Position numbers and translations under genes: made by a program. A stretch of DNA of 64,000 bases from UBA12170 sp964293475 (GTDB lineage Bacteria > Bacteroidota > Bacteroidia > Bacteroidales > UBA12170): the NCBI GenBank assembly GCA_964293475.1, contig CAXYYJ010000006.1, positions 47,631-111,630 of the forward strand. The letters are read 5' to 3'. Under the pieces are notes generated by a model. The model did no database searches and was not told the origin of the DNA. It saw only the letters and a list, made by a program, of their open reading frames with translations. This document shows, in pieces, positions 7,723 through 16,405 of the stretch (positions are counted from its first letter, which is position 1; each line of letters begins with the position of its first letter).

Positions 7723-10152
7723 TTAATCCTTCTCGTAGCTGTCCAAGTAAAATTGTTCTTTTTTATCATCCTTTCTGGCTGATTTCCCATCAATATTAAA
7801 TGTGAAAGAGAGTATAAAATACTGCGATTCATTTTTCCGGCGGTTGGTTTGGCTATAGCCATATCCGTTTTCGTCAAGGGCATCTAAATCAAGACCATAT
7901 TTATAGCTGTTGAATACATCCGATATTTTAAAAACAACCATCCCCTTGCCTTTCCAAAGCTTTTTACTTAGTGCAAAATCTACCTGATAGCGCGGAAGAT
8001 ATGTTCCCATGACCGATGGCAATTTGCTTCGATAAAAACCCGAAACCTGCGCCGACATTTGCCAGGGCAGTTTAAACTGATTGGAAATATTGGTAGTCCA
8101 GGCCCATTTCTGCCGGTCAATCATATTGAGTCCATATTCTCCCTGCATGCGGGTTTTGAACAAATTGGCCGAGGTATTGATGCTCCAGAATTTGAATGGA
8201 TTCAGATTTATGGATAGCTCACCGCCCCACAGCAATGCCTTGTTCAGATTCAGAAATGTGACTACCAAAGCGCTGTCGTTGGTGGCCGATTTTACACGAG
8301 TTATGGCCTGGTTGATATTTCTGTGGTAAACAGCAATACTCCCGTTCCACTTTTTAAACGACCACCGGTTACCCACCTCCACAGAGTTCACGTACTCCGG
8401 AAGTAAATCGGGATTTCCCTGATGCAAATTGGTAATATCGGCATATTCATCGGTGTAGGGATTGAGCATTTTAATGGTGGGCCGGTTAATTCGGCGGGTA
8501 TAGGCACCGTAAAACTCCAAAAGCTCGCTAAACCTGTACGAAATATTTGCCGAAGGAAACAAATCGGCATAGGAATCGGATGCATTTCCATTGAGCTCGC
8601 GATCCGAATATTCCATCCTTAGACCTGCCTGAAACTGAAAAGAACTCCACCTTCCGCCCAAATTAACATATAAAGACTGAACCTGTTGCATAAACCGAAA
8701 ATCGCTGTCAATCAAACTGTCATTAGACCACAGATTCTGGCTGGGGGTAAAACTCTCTGAATCGAAAACATTTTGCAAATTTTTCCAGCTTCCATTGTAA
8801 CCCGCTTCCAATTCTAAGGAATCGGAAATTTCGAAGGAATAATCCACCGAAGCGTCGGCCAGACGGTTGGTTTGAGTGGAAATTGTGTTTTGGGAACTCT
8901 GCATTTCGTTTTCGTCCGAAACATATAGAAGGCTTGCCATTTCCTGGTCCTGCTGAAAATTCGAGTAATGCCCCAAAGCCTTTAACGAATGGCGGGGATT
9001 GGTGAAAAGATATTGATAGCTCAGGCTTCCATCCACCGAAAGATTGTTCATGTCTATTTCCAAATCTTTCCGCGAATATGAAACAACAGCGCCCGATTTA
9101 TCGAAAGTTTTGTAGGCAATATGTCGATCGGGCGATTCTGTATGCCAGGCCGCCATGCCCGTAAGGCCAATCCGGTGTTGTTTCTGAACCACATAGCCCA
9201 GTTTTAACTGGAAAAACGCATTCAAAAAGGGTAAATCCTGGCGGTCGTACTGATAAAAATTATTGGACAGCTGATTTCCGTAATTATCGCGGAAATGCTC
9301 CTTGGTCTGGAATTTACTTTTCCGAAAAACCCCCGCATGAATCATGGTTTCCACTTTTCCAACTTTCCCGGAATATCCACCATTGATTCCCCAGGTTTCG
9401 GGATATCCAAGCTGCATCTGCAGCGATGTTTTCGAGGACGAGCTTTTCGGCGACTTGAGCACAATATTGATAATTCCCGACATTCCTTCGGCATCGTAGC
9501 GGGCCGATGGATTGTTGATGAGTTCTATTTTTTCTATCTGATCGGCCGGAATCTGCGAAAGCGATTTTACCAGTTCCGACTTTTCGCCATTCACCAGAAT
9601 CATCACCTTGTCGCTTCCGCGGTAATTGAGATTGCCATCCACATCAAAATCAACCGATGCTATGGTTTGCAGGGCTTCCACAGCTGTTCCCCCCGTTTGG
9701 GCAATGTTTTTCGAAAAGTTTACCGTGGTTTTTTCCAGGGTATTCTCCGAAGCATTTTTATCGGTCTTCACTTCAAATTCCGATAAACTGAAGCTTTTGC
9801 GCATGAGTTCCAAACGAATTGCCTGGGGCTTCTGACTGGCGACAAACTCCTGGATTTTTGGGGAATATCCCATATAACTTGCAGTAATTCTGCATGTTCC
9901 TGAAAAGGGGATTTGAGCTTCAAATTTCCCATCACCCTGTGTGATGGTTCCAATATTTAAGGTAGTATCGCCCACCGATTGAATCAAAACCGAAGCAAAG
10001 GGCAATCCTTCGCCCGACAAGCTATCGGACACCAATCCATGAATTCTGGTGCTTCCACCCATTTGCTGAGCTTTTACCAAACTCATTGTTGCACCCAATC
10101 CCACTAACAAAATCAGTATTTTCAAGCTAAATCTCTCCATAAGAATTGTCAT
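7723..10152 (-). CDS. Outer membrane beta-barrel receptor (TonB-dependent type, OMP_b-brl_3)
   Basis: 809 residues (or 805 from the internal ATG at 10140, which gives the tidier signal peptide MERFSLKILILLVGLG). After the signal comes a CarboxypepD_reg domain (about 34-112: IHGLVSDSLSGEGLPFASVLI... MGYSPKI). Then a plug-like domain with ALQTIASVDFDVDGNL and GMSGIINIVLKS (about 160-232), and a long beta-barrel rich in aromatic strand ends. Family members are outer membrane receptors whose cargo is unknown; no SusD partner is present, so glycan uptake of the Sus type is not supported. It is monocistronic, divergent from mnmA. Confidence 0.9.
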   Translation of the reverse strand: MTILMERFSLKILILLVGLGATMSLVKAQQMGGSTRIHGLVSDSLSGEGLPFASVLIQSVGDTTLNIGTITQGDGKFEAQIPFSGTCRITASYMGYSPKIQEFVASQKPQAIRLELMRKSFSLSEFEVKTDKNASENTLEKTTVNFSKNIAQTGGTAVEALQTIASVDFDVDGNLNYRGSDKVMILVNGEKSELVKSLSQIPADQIEKIELINNPSARYDAEGMSGIINIVLKSPKSSSSKTSLQMQLGYPETWGINGGYSGKVGKVETMIHAGVFRKSKFQTKEHFRDNYGNQLSNNFYQYDRQDLPFLNAFFQLKLGYVVQKQHRIGLTGMAAWHTESPDRHIAYKTFDKSGAVVSYSRKDLEIDMNNLSVDGSLSYQYLFTNPRHSLKALGHYSNFQQDQEMASLLYVSDENEMQSSQNTISTQTNRLADASVDYSFEISDSLELEAGYNGSWKNLQNVFDSESFTPSQNLWSNDSLIDSDFRFMQQVQSLYVNLGGRWSSFQFQAGLRMEYSDRELNGNASDSYADLFPSANISYRFSELLEFYGAYTRRINRPTIKMLNPYTDEYADITNLHQGNPDLLPEYVNSVEVGNRWSFKKWNGSIAVYHRNINQAITRVKSATNDSALVVTFLNLNKALLWGGELSINLNPFKFWSINTSANLFKTRMQGEYGLNMIDRQKWAWTTNISNQFKLPWQMSAQVSGFYRSKLPSVMGTYLPRYQVDFALSKKLWKGKGMVVFKISDVFNSYKYGLDLDALDENGYGYSQTNRRKNESQYFILSFTFNIDGKSARKDDKKEQFYLDSYEKD

Positions 10153-10344
10153 ATCTGGTCTTTTCCATTCATCGAAACAAAAATCATCAATCCATTGGTT
10201 GCTTCCATTACAGAGCGGATTGATTCTGCCTTATCAAGAAATAATCTAAAAACTGTCGGGGGGATTAAAAAAAAGTGGGAGAGTCGGCAGCAGCACAAGA
10301 AGCACAGGAAAAACCGCACTAACCAGGGCAAAGGGTCTTTTTAG

Positions 10345-10352
10345 TATTTTTG
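10345..10352 (+). promoter_or_regulatory. -7 box for mnmA
   Basis: TATTTTTG matches TAnnTTTG and ends 13 bases before the mnmA ATG, implying a leader of under 10 bases. No clear -33 TTG. Confidence 0.45.
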
Positions 10353-10365
10353 CAAAAAAATTATC

Positions 10366-11436
10366 ATGAATATTGCTGCTTTGGTTTCGGGGGGTGTCGA
10401 TAGCTCTGTAACCGTTCATCTTCTTAAAGAAATGGGTTATGATCCCACCATTTTCTACATAAAAATTGGCCTGGAAAACGAGCCCGGATACGTGTGCCCC
10501 AAGGAAGAAGACATAGAAATCACCACCTATATTGCCCGAAAATATGGCTGCAAAATGGAAATTGTGGACCTTCAGAACGAATATTACGACACCGTAATTA
10601 AATACACCCTCGAAACCGTGAAAAAGGGCTTCACTCCCAACCCCGATGTTATGTGCAATCTGCTCATCAAATTCGGAGCCTTCAACGATAAATTTGGCAG
10701 CGAATTCGACAAAATCAGCACCGGACATTATGCCGGAATAGAAACCATCAAGGGTGAGCAGTTTTTACATACCGCCGCCGACCGCCATAAAGACCAAACC
10801 TACTTTCTGGGCCGCATAACCCATGCCCAGCTTCAAAAAGCCATGTTTCCGCTTCATCATATTCCCAAGCCACGGGTTCGTGAAATTGCCCATGAACTCA
10901 ACTTACCATCGGCAGGAAGGCCCGACAGTCAAGGAATTTGCTTTCTGGGGAAGATTAATTACAACGATTTTATCCGCCAATATGTGGGCGAAAATGCAGG
11001 CGATATTGTGGAGCTCGAAACCGGCAAAAAATGGGGAACCCACAAAGGACTTTGGTTTCATACCATTGGTCAACGCAAGGGATTGGGATTAAGTCAGGGG
11101 CCCTGGTTTGTGGTAAAAAAAGACATGGAAAACAATATTCTCTATATCTCCAATGGCTACGACCCCATTGCCCAATATGGCTCGGAGGTGGTGCTGGCCG
11201 ATTTCAGGTTTGTAAACCAATTCCCCCAGCTTTCGTTCGGTGCGCCCACAAGGGTTAAATTCAAGATTCGCCATTCACCGGAATTTTTATCCGGAACCAT
11301 GGAAATCAGCGGTGACAAGATGCTCCTGAAATCGGACGAAAAAATAGCAGGAATCGCCCCCGGACAATTCGGAGTAGTTTACGACGAACAGGAAAACCTA
11401 TGCCTGGGTGCCGGCATTATTGACAATGAGTTTTGA
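10366..11436 (+). CDS. mnmA: tRNA-specific 2-thiouridylase MnmA
   Basis: 356 residues, normal for the family. MnmA thiolates uridine 34 of Lys, Glu and Gln tRNAs, using ATP and a persulfide sulfur. Visible: the PP-loop SGGVDSS at 8-14, NPDVMCN with catalytic Cys97, GHYAG at 120-124, KDQTYFLG at 142-149, RPDSQGICFLG with the second catalytic Cys192, and HTIGQRKGLG. All key residues are intact. Cytosolic. No operon partner; the type I restriction operon ends 320 bp downstream on the other strand. Confidence 0.97.
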   Translation: MNIAALVSGGVDSSVTVHLLKEMGYDPTIFYIKIGLENEPGYVCPKEEDIEITTYIARKYGCKMEIVDLQNEYYDTVIKYTLETVKKGFTPNPDVMCNLLIKFGAFNDKFGSEFDKISTGHYAGIETIKGEQFLHTAADRHKDQTYFLGRITHAQLQKAMFPLHHIPKPRVREIAHELNLPSAGRPDSQGICFLGKINYNDFIRQYVGENAGDIVELETGKKWGTHKGLWFHTIGQRKGLGLSQGPWFVVKKDMENNILYISNGYDPIAQYGSEVVLADFRFVNQFPQLSFGAPTRVKFKIRHSPEFLSGTMEISGDKMLLKSDEKIAGIAPGQFGVVYDEQENLCLGAGIIDNEF

Positions 11437-11756
11437 TGATTTGGAGCGACCTGTATTACCAATTCATTGCTGAGCTCCACAAATAAATCAAACCATTTTT
11501 TAAACTTCAAGCTCACGAACACTCCATTTTAAGCTCAACAATCCATCATTTTGAGCTGTGTTTTCTTTTTATTTGAGCTAGAAGGGGATGGAAAATGTTG
11601 CGGAGTAGATTGATTCTCCCCAAAAACTGGGCAACGATTTGTGCGTTGGCTTTGGACTTATCTTATTGATGCACAATTATAACAATTTGATTAGCTCCCA
11701 GAATTTGATTTCATGTAAACTGAAGCCCGTAAGGTTGGTTTTTTAGGATTGGAGTA
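11437..11756. other. Intergenic region between mnmA and hsdS
   Basis: About 320 bases between convergent genes, with no coding frame, RNA or convincing intrinsic terminator. The motif AGCTCA or its complement recurs several times between about 11470 and 11580 without regular spacing. It marks the downstream edge of the restriction module. Confidence 0.5.
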
Positions 11757-12989
11757 CTATAATGATTTGTATTCTGTATTGGGCTCCGCAGCCATACTTC
11801 GACTCACTTCGACTTCGCTCAGTGAACGCTCAGCAGAACTTAACAAACCCTCATCTTTTATGCCTATCTCCCCCCGAAACGCCCTTTGGCTTAAACTGCC
11901 ATACAAATTTTCTAACTCTTGCAAGCTTTGTTGGTATTGGGTTTTGATGGCTTCTGTTTTTTCTACGATTTGGGCAAACTGGGATTGTAGTTCAAGATGT
12001 GGAATAGGAATTGATATTTTTGCTATTTGACCAGATGATATTCTTGCTCTTGTTTGACCATGAATAAATGAATTAGCAAGGAATAAAAAGCCATCAAGGT
12101 TTAATAAATGAGAAATGTAAAATGGGTTTGATAATTTAGGATTTACTCTAAAAAGAACACAATCTGCTTTATTTACTGCTACATTAACATGCTTTGGAAC
12201 AATGCAAGCCCTAATATTTGGCTCTCCCATAGTTGCAATTACTACATCACCGGGATAGCAGCTATATTTTTTCAGAACATTTTCATAGTGGTTTGTTTTT
12301 ACGTAGGTAATATCTTTTTCAACAAACTCATTAATTCCAATATTTTGAAGTCGAATAACTTGAATGCCACTATTTGAATAATGTTCTGTTTTAAGATTAG
12401 AGCCAAAAGGACCGTCTGAAAATCTTAAAGCCAACTCTCTAATCGTTAATGTTTCCCATCCTTTTTTATTTAAAGCAGGGTCCCCAAACATCTCCCAAAA
12501 CGTGCTTTTCAAGAATTCATCCAACAGGCGGATGCTTTCTTTGCGTTGGGCTATAAGGTTTTCGGCTTTGCTTAATAGGTTGGCTATGTGGAGTTGGTAT
12601 TCCTTGCTTTCTGGAATATTTAGAATTATTTTACTTAATCCTTCTCGTGTAATTTGTGGTTGTGCTGCGCCTGTAATTACATCTTTGAACCCTCTTTTAT
12701 TCAAAGCATAATACAGAAACTTTTGGTCAACGTCCTCGCTAATATCATCCAATGCCATTGCATTAGATGTGATGTAAGATTTCGGTTCTGTAATATTTAT
12801 CGTACCACAAGTTGCACCTCTGCAAGTAATCGCTAAAGTTGCAAATTCATGATTGTATTCTTTGTATCTCCCTATAATTCCATTTGCACCATAAACAGCA
12901 TAACCTTCCGATGATAATTCCGAAATAGGCAAGTTCTTCCATTGTTTTGGCTTAGAAATTTCTGTAAGTTTTACTTTATTCCACTTCAT
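11757..12989 (-). CDS. hsdS: Type I restriction-modification specificity subunit HsdS
   Basis: 410 residues. HsdS sets the bipartite DNA target of the type I complex. Two target-recognition domains are seen: TRD1 about 1-135 and TRD2 about 185-335. Each is followed by a helical conserved region with the family signature (IANLLSKAENLIAQRKESIRLLDEFLKS and then QIVEKTEAIKTQYQQSLQELENLYGSLSQRAFRGEI). HsdS would normally end near FRGEIG. Here some 30 further residues are encoded by a palindrome-bearing DNA stretch (see the repeat at 11798-11833), so the tail is probably a late addition. The start overlaps the hsdM stop by one base. Last gene of the operon. Confidence 0.94.
   Translation of the reverse strand: MKWNKVKLTEISKPKQWKNLPISELSSEGYAVYGANGIIGRYKEYNHEFATLAITCRGATCGTINITEPKSYITSNAMALDDISEDVDQKFLYYALNKRGFKDVITGAAQPQITREGLSKIILNIPESKEYQLHIANLLSKAENLIAQRKESIRLLDEFLKSTFWEMFGDPALNKKGWETLTIRELALRFSDGPFGSNLKTEHYSNSGIQVIRLQNIGINEFVEKDITYVKTNHYENVLKKYSCYPGDVVIATMGEPNIRACIVPKHVNVAVNKADCVLFRVNPKLSNPFYISHLLNLDGFLFLANSFIHGQTRARISSGQIAKISIPIPHLELQSQFAQIVEKTEAIKTQYQQSLQELENLYGSLSQRAFRGEIGIKDEGLLSSAERSLSEVEVSRSMAAEPNTEYKSL
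11798..11833. repeat. REP-like palindromic element inside the 3' end of hsdS
   Basis: The stretch contains CTTCGACT twice and an inverted pair, TCACT at 11804-11808 and AGTGA at 11821-11825. I recall CTTCGACTTCGCTCAG-type sequences as dispersed short repeats in several Bacteroidota genomes; that memory is unverified here. On the minus strand it encodes the AERSLSEVEVSRS portion of the HsdS tail. Confidence 0.5.
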
Positions 12990-14581
12990 TACATCAACTC
13001 CTTTAATTCCGCCAAACCCTTTTGAATATTGGCTTCAATGTTTTCCAATTTTTCGAAAATCACATTTGGATTTTCATACACCACTTCTTCATACACTTCC
13101 TCTTTGTAAGTGCTCAGGTTCAGGTCGTAGTTGTTTTCTACAATTTCCTTTTTCGGCACCATAAAGTATTTCTGCTTTCGGTCGCTGTCTTTTTTGGCAT
13201 CTCTTGCTTTGTAGCATTGCACAATATTGGGCAAATCGCTTTCGGCAATTTTGTTTCGCTTATCATCTAAGCTATAGCCGTCCGATTGCATATCGTAAAA
13301 CCATACATTGTTGGTTTCGCCACCTTTGGTAAAAACCAGAATGGCAGTACTTACACCTGCGTAAGGTTTAAATACTCCGCTTGGCACAGCTATTACGGCT
13401 TTTAGTTCGGCTTTTTCAATTATCAGTTTTCGCAGGTTTTCAAATGCTTTTCCGCTGTTTTGTATTACACCGCTTGGCACAATCACAGCAGCCGTTCCGC
13501 CCATTTTCAGCATATTGTATATGCGTTCCACAAACAGCAATTCGGTTTTGGTGGTGGGCAGTTTCAGCCCTTCGTTAATGTCGCCTTTGTCAATATTGCC
13601 GGTAAATGGCGGATTTGCCATGATGATATCGTACAAGGCGTTTTCGTTAAACGATTTACTCAGGGTATCCCTGTAATCAATCTGAGGGTTATCAATGCCG
13701 TGCATCATCAGGTTCATCAGACCAAGGCGCACCATGGTGGTATCGATATCGTATCCATACATGGAGCTGTCGAGAATCTGTTTTACTTCTTCGGTGAGTA
13801 TTGCACTAATGGCAGCGCGTTCGAAGCCATCTTCGTCAGTAACCAGCAATTCCGGATTTAAGCGGCGAACCAAACTGGTTAGCACATATTGATAGTAGCC
13901 CAGAATAAAACCGCCGGTACCACTGCTCGGATCACCCATGCACTGGCCCAATTGCGGAGCCACCAATTCCGACATAAGCTTAATAATGTGGCGAGGCGTG
14001 CGGAATTGACCGTTTTTGCCAGCCGTAGCTATTTCATTCAAGAGCATTTCGTATACATCGCCCTGAATGTCCTGAAAGGCATGACCACCTTCGGTGGCAT
14101 CTTTTTCAATTTCCTTAAAAATATCTTCCACTATATTGATGGCCGAAACCAGCAAACTGGCTTTGGGCATAATGAACACAGCATTTGCCATGTGTTTGGT
14201 AAAAAGCCCCTCGCCAATCCTCCCCGAAGGAGAGTTCGCATCTTCTCCGAAAGTTTTGAGAAACGGAAACACTTTCATTTGCACATGCAACAGCATTTCG
14301 TCGGCGGGCTTGTGCTTGAACACGCTCCAACGCAATTGGTTTTTATCGATGCTCTCGTTACTACCCGGAACGTTGAATTTTCCTGCAAATCGCGAAACGT
14401 ATTTTTCGCCGGTGAAATCGGCATCTCGTTCACGTTTGGCTTCTAAATCGTCCAAACGCTTCATGAAAATAAGGTAGGTAATTTGCTCAATGGCGGTTAA
14501 AGGGTTGGCAATGCCCCCTTCCCAAAAGTTCTGCCAGAGCTTGTCTATAAGCGATTTTAGTTGTGCGTTGTTTTGTAACAT
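12989..14581 (-). CDS. hsdM: Type I restriction-modification DNA methyltransferase HsdM
   Basis: 530 residues. N-terminal HsdM_N helical domain (LIDKLWQNFWEGGIANPLTAIEQITYLIFMKRL), then an N6-adenine methyltransferase domain. AdoMet-binding motif I is GDPSSGTGGF at 216-225 (the more common form is DPACGTGGF), and catalytic motif IV NPPF is at 323-326. With HsdS it methylates the recognition sequence; with HsdR it forms the restriction complex. One-base overlaps with the genes on both sides show translational coupling. Intact. Confidence 0.96.
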   Translation of the reverse strand: MLQNNAQLKSLIDKLWQNFWEGGIANPLTAIEQITYLIFMKRLDDLEAKRERDADFTGEKYVSRFAGKFNVPGSNESIDKNQLRWSVFKHKPADEMLLHVQMKVFPFLKTFGEDANSPSGRIGEGLFTKHMANAVFIMPKASLLVSAINIVEDIFKEIEKDATEGGHAFQDIQGDVYEMLLNEIATAGKNGQFRTPRHIIKLMSELVAPQLGQCMGDPSSGTGGFILGYYQYVLTSLVRRLNPELLVTDEDGFERAAISAILTEEVKQILDSSMYGYDIDTTMVRLGLMNLMMHGIDNPQIDYRDTLSKSFNENALYDIIMANPPFTGNIDKGDINEGLKLPTTKTELLFVERIYNMLKMGGTAAVIVPSGVIQNSGKAFENLRKLIIEKAELKAVIAVPSGVFKPYAGVSTAILVFTKGGETNNVWFYDMQSDGYSLDDKRNKIAESDLPNIVQCYKARDAKKDSDRKQKYFMVPKKEIVENNYDLNLSTYKEEVYEEVVYENPNVIFEKLENIEANIQKGLAELKELM

Positions 14582-16404
14582 TAGTTCTTTTTGTTTTTCA
14601 ATTGTGCTTTTAATGCGTCTCCTTTAGCAGTGAGACGGTATTTTTGGTATTTGCTGTTTGGCTTTTCAGGAATGGTCATTTCAATCAGATTATTTTGTAG
14701 AGCTTCATTGATGTATGCTTTCCTAAAATAATCTCTGTTATTTACATTAACTATTTCCTGCAATTCATCCCTTGACATTATTCTATCAATGGCTTTTATT
14801 AATTGTTCAACTTGCGGGGTTACTTGCGGGGTATCTTGCATGGTATCTTGCATGGTATCTTGCATGGTGTCTTGCATGGTATCTTGCATGGTATCTTGCG
14901 GGGTATCTTGGTCGCTTACTTGTTTCATCAAACTATTCAGGTCTTTCTTTAGCTTCATTCCTGATGATGTTAGCCTGTACTTTTGTTCGGGATGTGTTGG
15001 CGTATCGGGCAGCGTATGTTCTATAAATAATTGATTTAAAGCTGGATATATATAGTTTTCTCTGAAATTCTTTTCGTCTTTCAGTTGCAGCAATTGTTGC
15101 AATTCTGCTCTGGTTTTTTCCCCATCCAAGACAAGTATCAATTTTTTAATTTCGGGCATAGCTTCGGGGGTAGCTTCGGGGGTAGCTTCGGGGGTACTGG
15201 GTCGGAAGATGATACTTCTGAAATCTTCGGACTGAATAAATTGTGGTTCAGCCAAACCCGCTTCAACTGATTTTCGCACCATATCGGTAGTTCCGGTACC
15301 CATTCGTTCTATATAACCAGCCAGGTAAAGGGGTTCGGCAAGTAATGGATTGGCAGGTACCGAAGTGTGCAATTGCTTCAGTTTCTCAGTAGTCCAGCCC
15401 ATAGGTAAGGCTCCAGGGTTCCAGATTTCTACACGGTTGCGGAATACCATTACCTGAACACTTCCATTGCTGGTATAATCACGGTGAGCAACGGCATTTA
15501 CAATAGCTTCGGCAACAACCTCTTTGGGGATTTCGTAACTTCCGGGAATGGAAACACTCTCGGCCCTGGTTTCAACCCGATAGTCCAATTTGTTTAAAAT
15601 AAACTCAAGTGCTTGATCTACCACTTCAAAAAGGGTTCCTTTAAAAACTTTGTAAGAAGGAATTGGTTTTTCGACAATAAATCCGGCAAAAGAAGCACAT
15701 CTTACTTCGGAATTAATAAAGAATCGTTGTGGTTCTTTACCAAACAAAAGAAGAGATGCATTTGTTAATCGTCCGTTTTCAAACAGATTCAAATGTGTAA
15801 GAATCTTTTCGGAGGGTTCTGTTTCGGCTATAGGAAAACCTCGTTTTGATTGTGCCAGCCGCACAAATGATTTCAGTTTTTCGGAATCAATATCATGTAG
15901 ATTGGCTTTAGGGTGAAAGGTTGCATCAAAAGGCCCGGAGCGGATAATCTCCTTGTCTTCGAGATAACGCACAAGCGAAGCATAAACAACAGACTTTAAT
16001 TCATCGACCGAGCCAAACCTTTTACGCACCAAAACTTCCTGAGCTTTATTGATGAGCAATGATTCTTTAGGATGTCGTTCGGATGGTTCGCATTCAAATA
16101 GAAAAACTAAGCGGGTTTTATAAAACTTCGTAGCCTGATCGAATTCCAGCTCTGTTGGCGATATGCCCATTTTATTCTCAGAACCGTATAATTTCCCGAA
16201 CAAGCCTAAATAAATATCAGATTGTTCTACTTCTTTCAAATAAACAGTGTCAGCTCGTTGATCGATTGCGGGAAGTAATTCAAACAAAAACGGGTCAAAG
16301 AATTTACCAAGCAAGGGATCAGCACAAATATACTCATGCAGGGCTTTCCTCTCTTCCGAAAATTCGGCTTGTACACTGCTGATAAATATTTTTTTCTTTG
16401 CCAT
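14581..16404 (-). CDS. DUF4062 / GHKL-type ATPase / twin winged-helix protein embedded in the hsd operon
   Basis: 607 residues. Residues 1-95 match the DUF4062 pattern (KKIFISSVQAEFSEERKALHEYI, then SDIYLGLFG), a Rossmann/TIR-like fold often found in bacterial conflict proteins. Residues about 180-400 match the RecG-associated ATPase domain of the HATPase_c_4 type, with an N-box-like AEAIVNAVAHRDY (299-311) and a glycine box GTGTTD (369-374). Two similar winged-helix domains follow (419-485 and 533-605; both end in a KYRLT...G..LK motif), each preceded by a tandem-repeat linker: TPEA units (403-414) and DTMQ/DTPQ/VTPQ units (about 500-531). It sits between hsdR (1-bp gap) and hsdM (1-base overlap), so it is made with the restriction enzyme. 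Function is unknown; a regulatory or abortive-defence role is inference. There is no AlbA/Schlafen helicase core, so it is not RecG. Confidence 0.85.
   Translation of the reverse strand: MAKKKIFISSVQAEFSEERKALHEYICADPLLGKFFDPFLFELLPAIDQRADTVYLKEVEQSDIYLGLFGKLYGSENKMGISPTELEFDQATKFYKTRLVFLFECEPSERHPKESLLINKAQEVLVRKRFGSVDELKSVVYASLVRYLEDKEIIRSGPFDATFHPKANLHDIDSEKLKSFVRLAQSKRGFPIAETEPSEKILTHLNLFENGRLTNASLLLFGKEPQRFFINSEVRCASFAGFIVEKPIPSYKVFKGTLFEVVDQALEFILNKLDYRVETRAESVSIPGSYEIPKEVVAEAIVNAVAHRDYTSNGSVQVMVFRNRVEIWNPGALPMGWTTEKLKQLHTSVPANPLLAEPLYLAGYIERMGTGTTDMVRKSVEAGLAEPQFIQSEDFRSIIFRPSTPEATPEATPEAMPEIKKLILVLDGEKTRAELQQLLQLKDEKNFRENYIYPALNQLFIEHTLPDTPTHPEQKYRLTSSGMKLKKDLNSLMKQVSDQDTPQDTMQDTMQDTMQDTMQDTMQDTPQVTPQVEQLIKAIDRIMSRDELQEIVNVNNRDYFRKAYINEALQNNLIEMTIPEKPNSKYQKYRLTAKGDALKAQLKNKKN
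14810..14912 (-). repeat. 12-bp tandem repeat (about 8 units) inside the DUF4062/GHKL gene
   Basis: Eight near-identical 12-base units (plus-strand core ATCTTGCATGGT, with ATCTTGCGGGGT variants at the ends) encode four-residue units DTMQ, DTPQ and VTPQ. Because the unit is a multiple of three, copy-number change alters linker length but not frame. Homogeneous central units suggest recent expansion. Confidence 0.9.
15151..15198 (-). repeat. 12-bp tandem repeat (about 4 units) in the same gene
   Basis: Units of GCTTCGGGGGTA, three identical and a degenerate fourth, encode TPEA repeats that link the ATPase region to the first winged helix. In frame, and in the corresponding position to the longer array before the second winged helix. 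Confidence 0.88.
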
Positions 16405-16405
16405 A

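Noticed and set aside
7723..10152. SusC/SusD glycan uptake locus
   Set aside because: No SusD-like lipoprotein and no glycoside hydrolases nearby; the barrel is of the OMP_b-brl_3 type.
14810..14912. Phase-variable on/off switch
   Set aside because: The unit is 12 bases, so slippage keeps the reading frame; only linker length can change.
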